Positions 61,601 through 64,000 of a stretch of 64,000 nt of DNA are shown piece by piece; positions within the stretch are counted from its first letter, which is position 1, and every line of letters begins with the position of its first letter. Location of the stretch: positions 9,176,001 through 9,240,000 of the forward strand of contig NC_061459.1 of assembly GCF_022581195.2 (NCBI RefSeq), read 5' to 3'. The stretch is from Helicoverpa zea. Lineage: Eukaryota; Arthropoda; Insecta; Lepidoptera; Noctuidae. Made by a program: the position numbers and the translations under genes. Below the pieces are notes generated by a model. The model was given only the letters and a program-made list of their open reading frames with translations. It did not search any database and had not been told where the DNA came from.

Positions 61601-63169
61601 TCAACAACTCGCATTTCACTTCGATTCGTAATGTCATTTCATACTTTAGGGGAGGTAGGGGAGGGATGGGCACTTTTTCACAATTTATTGCATAAAAAAT
61701 CAGATTTTACAGATCATTATCAACTTTTATTGCCATTTCTTATATTCGGCTAGATATAATGAAAGAGCTTTCCTAAAAATTACAATCAGTTTCAACATTA
61801 CGAGATATTTAAACGGTTTTATTTAGCTCACCCCGTTTGTTTTATTATTTATTCTTGGATCAAATTTGGCAAAGTTGGCAACGGTACCTGAAACAAGATT
61901 CTATAAAGGATTTTTCGCGCAGATTTATAACCTCACAAATTTTCACTGACGAAGAAAAGCCTCCCTACCATAGAGAGCATTGGACACTTTTGACTTAGTT
62001 TATGAAAAAAAAATCGGTAAAAAAACTTTTAAGTTAAACGGTTTTATCTTATGTGCACTGAAAACTAGAAAATAAAAAATAGTTACTTACCTGTCAACCT
62101 ACGTAGGTGGTCCCGGTCATATTAGACTAAAATAAAAACGTGGGGCCCATTAACTATTGCTGTAGTACTCTCTTCTAAAGGTATAATAGGTGTGGATTGC
62201 ATCGACTTACTATAATTGTAACTGGAGATTTTGACAATCAATAATTAATAATAGAAAATACACATACCTTTCATTAGTTTTCTCTTTATAACGATCCGAA
62301 ACCGCAACAAAATATTTAAGTACTTTTACGAGTGTTTGTTCTTGACAACTCACAGAAATGACAGATAGTCTATGAATGAACACCGTTACCAGTCGGTAAC
62401 GTAAACTACCCAATTAAAAAAAAACAAAACTATGATCAGAAATCAGAATAAAAGGACCCCCCTTTTATTCTGATTTGATCATGTCTCCCAACTGCCCATC
62501 TCTCCCCTACCTCCCCTATAGATAGACAGATTTTGACAAATCTGTCAAAATCTCGACTTTGATTTAGTTCAACTTGTCAACACGCTCGATAGTGAAGCGC
62601 TAGTGTAGTTTGACAATGTCAATCACGAAACTTTAAGGTAGAATTCCGTGGGTCGCGATTGTCGCAGCCGCGCGCGACAAAAGTCAACCTATGAAAATGT
62701 ATGGCACCGCTGCCGAGGGCTGCGACAGTCGCGCGCGGACGACGAATTTCGTGAGCCGCTCGCGGCCGTACGCTTCTCAACATGGTCTAGCGCTTAATAA
62801 CATCTATAGAATTTTAGTAAAACCAGAATTAAATTTTTGACAATGCCGCGAGCAGCTTACGAAATTCGTCGGCCGCGCGCGACTGTCACGGGCCTCGACA
62901 ACGGTGCCATACATTTTCAAAGGTTGACTATTGTCGCGTCCACGGAATTCTACCTTTAGATCGAAGTCGAAGTGAGAGTGATGTCGAAGTGAGTTGTGAT
63001 ATTTTATAGAATCGACATGCAGTCCACGTCTATTTTGCATGCATCACCAAATTAAATGAGAAGAAATAACAGCTAATAATATTGCAACTTTTCCTTTAAC
63101 CTTTAAATAAGTATCTTAAATTACCATCACGATATTATAAGCAAGGCAACTTACGCGAATATTAGACAT
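55698..63169 (-). CDS. Secreted Pro/Tyr/Ser-rich extracellular-matrix-type protein, about 1051 aa
   Basis: Main exon 55698-58838: acceptor TTTTTCAG (complement of 58839-58846), stop TGA at 55698-55700, 1046 codons without interruption. It opens with IFPVLLIAVVSRCKCD, the hydrophobic core and end of a signal peptide, so the start codon must be in an upstream exon. The best candidate is 63155-63169 (MSNIR, donor CGC|GTAAGT, phase 0), giving 1051 aa. Next come a poly-Pro run (about residues 40-50), a Cys pair CNPC (about 150), YGPP motifs, about ten SSYGxPS-type repeats (DNA about 57810-58100), and a long Ser/Thr/Asp/Glu-rich C-half without domains. No chitin-binding domain of R&R type is visible. 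Function is not known; the composition and secretion signal suggest a cuticle or matrix protein. Splitting a signal peptide by an intron is common in insect cuticle genes. The main exon is certain, the first exon tentative. Confidence 0.75.
57810..58100 (-). repeat. Coding repeat region, SSYGxPS units
   Basis: Degenerate 21-24-bp units inside the Pro/Tyr-rich protein gene, coding YG(T/V/L)PS repeats, some varied to Y(P/S)xPS. Such Tyr-Gly-Pro repeats occur in elastic or cross-linked insect matrix proteins. Confidence 0.75.
58847..61648. other. Intron or upstream region, no gene seen
   Basis: AT-rich. No exon with domain similarity on either strand. If the 63155-63169 start exon is right, this is intron 1 of the Pro/Tyr-rich protein gene. 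Confidence 0.45.
61649..62516. mobile_element. 868-bp TA-flanked DNA transposon, non-autonomous
   Basis: Inverted ends of about 25 bp (GGGGAGGTAGGGGAGGGATG ... complementary end, one mismatch) with TA on both sides (61647-61648 and 62517-62518). No transposase frame. An internal hairpin at about 62435-62476 ('aatcagaataaaagg' and its complement) is embedded near the right end. Confidence 0.75.
62636..62955. mobile_element. 320-bp MITE, TTA target site
   Basis: Inverted ends (AGGTAGAATTCCGTGG ... complement) flanked by TTA at 62633-62635 and 62956-62958. Both subterminal arms are GC-rich (CGCGCGAC clusters) and imperfectly inverted. A 3-bp TWA target is typical of PIF/Harbinger elements. Confidence 0.7.
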
Positions 63170-63290
63170 TTAAATAAAACTACTTTTACGGATTTTATCG
63201 CGTTATATTAATATTATTTAATCCCGACGTTTCGGATCCTTTACAGCATCCATGGTCACGGGCAGACTAAGGTGTTGGTCGTCTTGATAT
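63170..63290 (-). repeat. Dispersed arthropod repeat at the candidate start exon
   Basis: Contains 'cccgacgtttcggatccttt' and 'atggtcacgggcagact' (plus strand), blocks I recall from many moth loci. It abuts the proposed first exon at 63155-63169 and may extend into it. Confidence 0.5.
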
Positions 63291-63295
63291 ATTAG

Positions 63296-63386
63296 TTACA
63301 AACAGTGTTTGTAACAGTGTTTGTAACTAAACAGTGTTTGTAAACAGTGTTTGTAAACAGTGTTTGTAAACAATGTTGTAAACAGT
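63296..63386. repeat. Minisatellite, AAACAGTGTTTGT units
   Basis: About six head-to-tail copies of a 12-14-bp unit (aaacagtgtttgt), the last ones degenerate. Confidence 0.85.
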
Positions 63387-63389
63387 CAA

Positions 63390-64000
63390 AAATAGAAAAC
63401 CAACTAAGCAACAGTAAAACAAATCATAAGAAGCCATTTAAATACTAGTTCTAGATTCACGAGCGAGGACCTTGTACGAACAGACGTTCTAAATGCCAAA
63501 GAAAGCTAAAGATAATGGCGAGTGGCTTGCTTTAGAGAGATTGTAAGATAAACGCGTTTCATGGCGAGGGGCAAAGGGCTAAGCTCGGCGGGGCACCGTG
63601 GAGCCTCCCATTACTACTGTTTCGTAACTCACTGTTACAACACAAACATTCTCTCGTCCTCACTAATTCGAATCAGTTAGATCCTCAAATAAAACATGTA
63701 TGTAAGCAATTGAATGTAAACGTGATTCGTGTACGAAATCCTCATTTAGTTACGCCACTTATGTCACTGTTTTTACTGGGTCGAAACCAAATCGTTAAGA
63801 ACACTCTAGTTTTGGTTAGAATGTAAATATATTTTTATACATCGAAGCAAGAAAAAAGGATTGAACAAACTTAAAGGTGCTCTTGGGCAAATTCAGAAAG
63901 ATATTCAAAAGACACCAATAAATCTTCATTCTTACTCATAATCTTACTGGCCCCGATGCACACAGCTTGTGCGACTAGTCGGTTGAGATACTATGTCTAA
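63390..64000. other. No gene seen; GC-richer patch at 63520-63620
   Basis: The patch with 'gcaaagggctaagctcggcg' differs in composition from the rest. I do not recognise it and find no coding frame. Confidence 0.4.

Noticed and set aside
63296..63386. CRISPR-like repeat array
   Set aside because: The units are contiguous without spacers, and the genome is animal; it is a minisatellite.

Overview
The window is animal nuclear DNA, most likely from a moth (Lepidoptera, possibly noctuid-like). It is AT-rich and full of introns with GT-AG splice sites. It is littered with 'taggtaggtacctac' tracts and with repeat fragments I know from lepidopteran genomes. There are no bacterial or viral genes. 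The species cannot be named from sequence alone.

The core is a cluster of SLC16-type monocarboxylate transporter (MCT) genes, each found by the PDGG(W/Y)xW motif at the start of membrane segment 1. From left to right: (1) a lone first exon on the minus strand at 10559-10672, whose remaining exons must lie left of the window or be lost; (2) a complete seven-exon minus-strand gene, 20322-29799 (577 aa); (3) a six-exon plus-strand gene, 39973-46399 (751 aa, very long central loop); (4) a six-exon plus-strand gene, 48969-54563 (543 aa). Every reading phase closes across the predicted introns, and matching exon lengths (192 bp in all three; 271 = 127 + 144 bp) support local duplication. Genes 2 and 3 are head to head across about 10 kb. 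Right of the cluster, on the minus strand, is a gene for a secreted 1051-aa Pro/Tyr/Ser-rich protein of extracellular-matrix type (55698-58838, with a possible short start exon at 63155-63169).

Mobile DNA fills much of the rest. 399-5706 is a decayed DIRS-type tyrosine-recombinase retrotransposon in which the 162-bp inverted terminal repeats and the internal complementary region are still perfect. 7007-7295 is a SINE with a 5S-rRNA head, an R1-like LINE tail and a target-site duplication. 14974-16530 is a non-autonomous hAT-like element with an 8-bp duplication, holding an R1-clade LINE 3' end. Copies of a 227-bp TA-flanked MITE lie at 33397 and 45187, the second with another copy inserted inside it. 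Further MITE-like elements lie at 29012, 39437, 42220, 53821, 61649 and 62636, and LINE fragments at 8785, 17050, 40690 and 50099. The long remaining stretches (5.7-7.0, 7.3-8.8, 8.9-10.5, 10.7-14.9, 17.2-20.0, 30.5-39.4, 46.5-48.9 and 58.9-61.6 kb) show no gene I can support.
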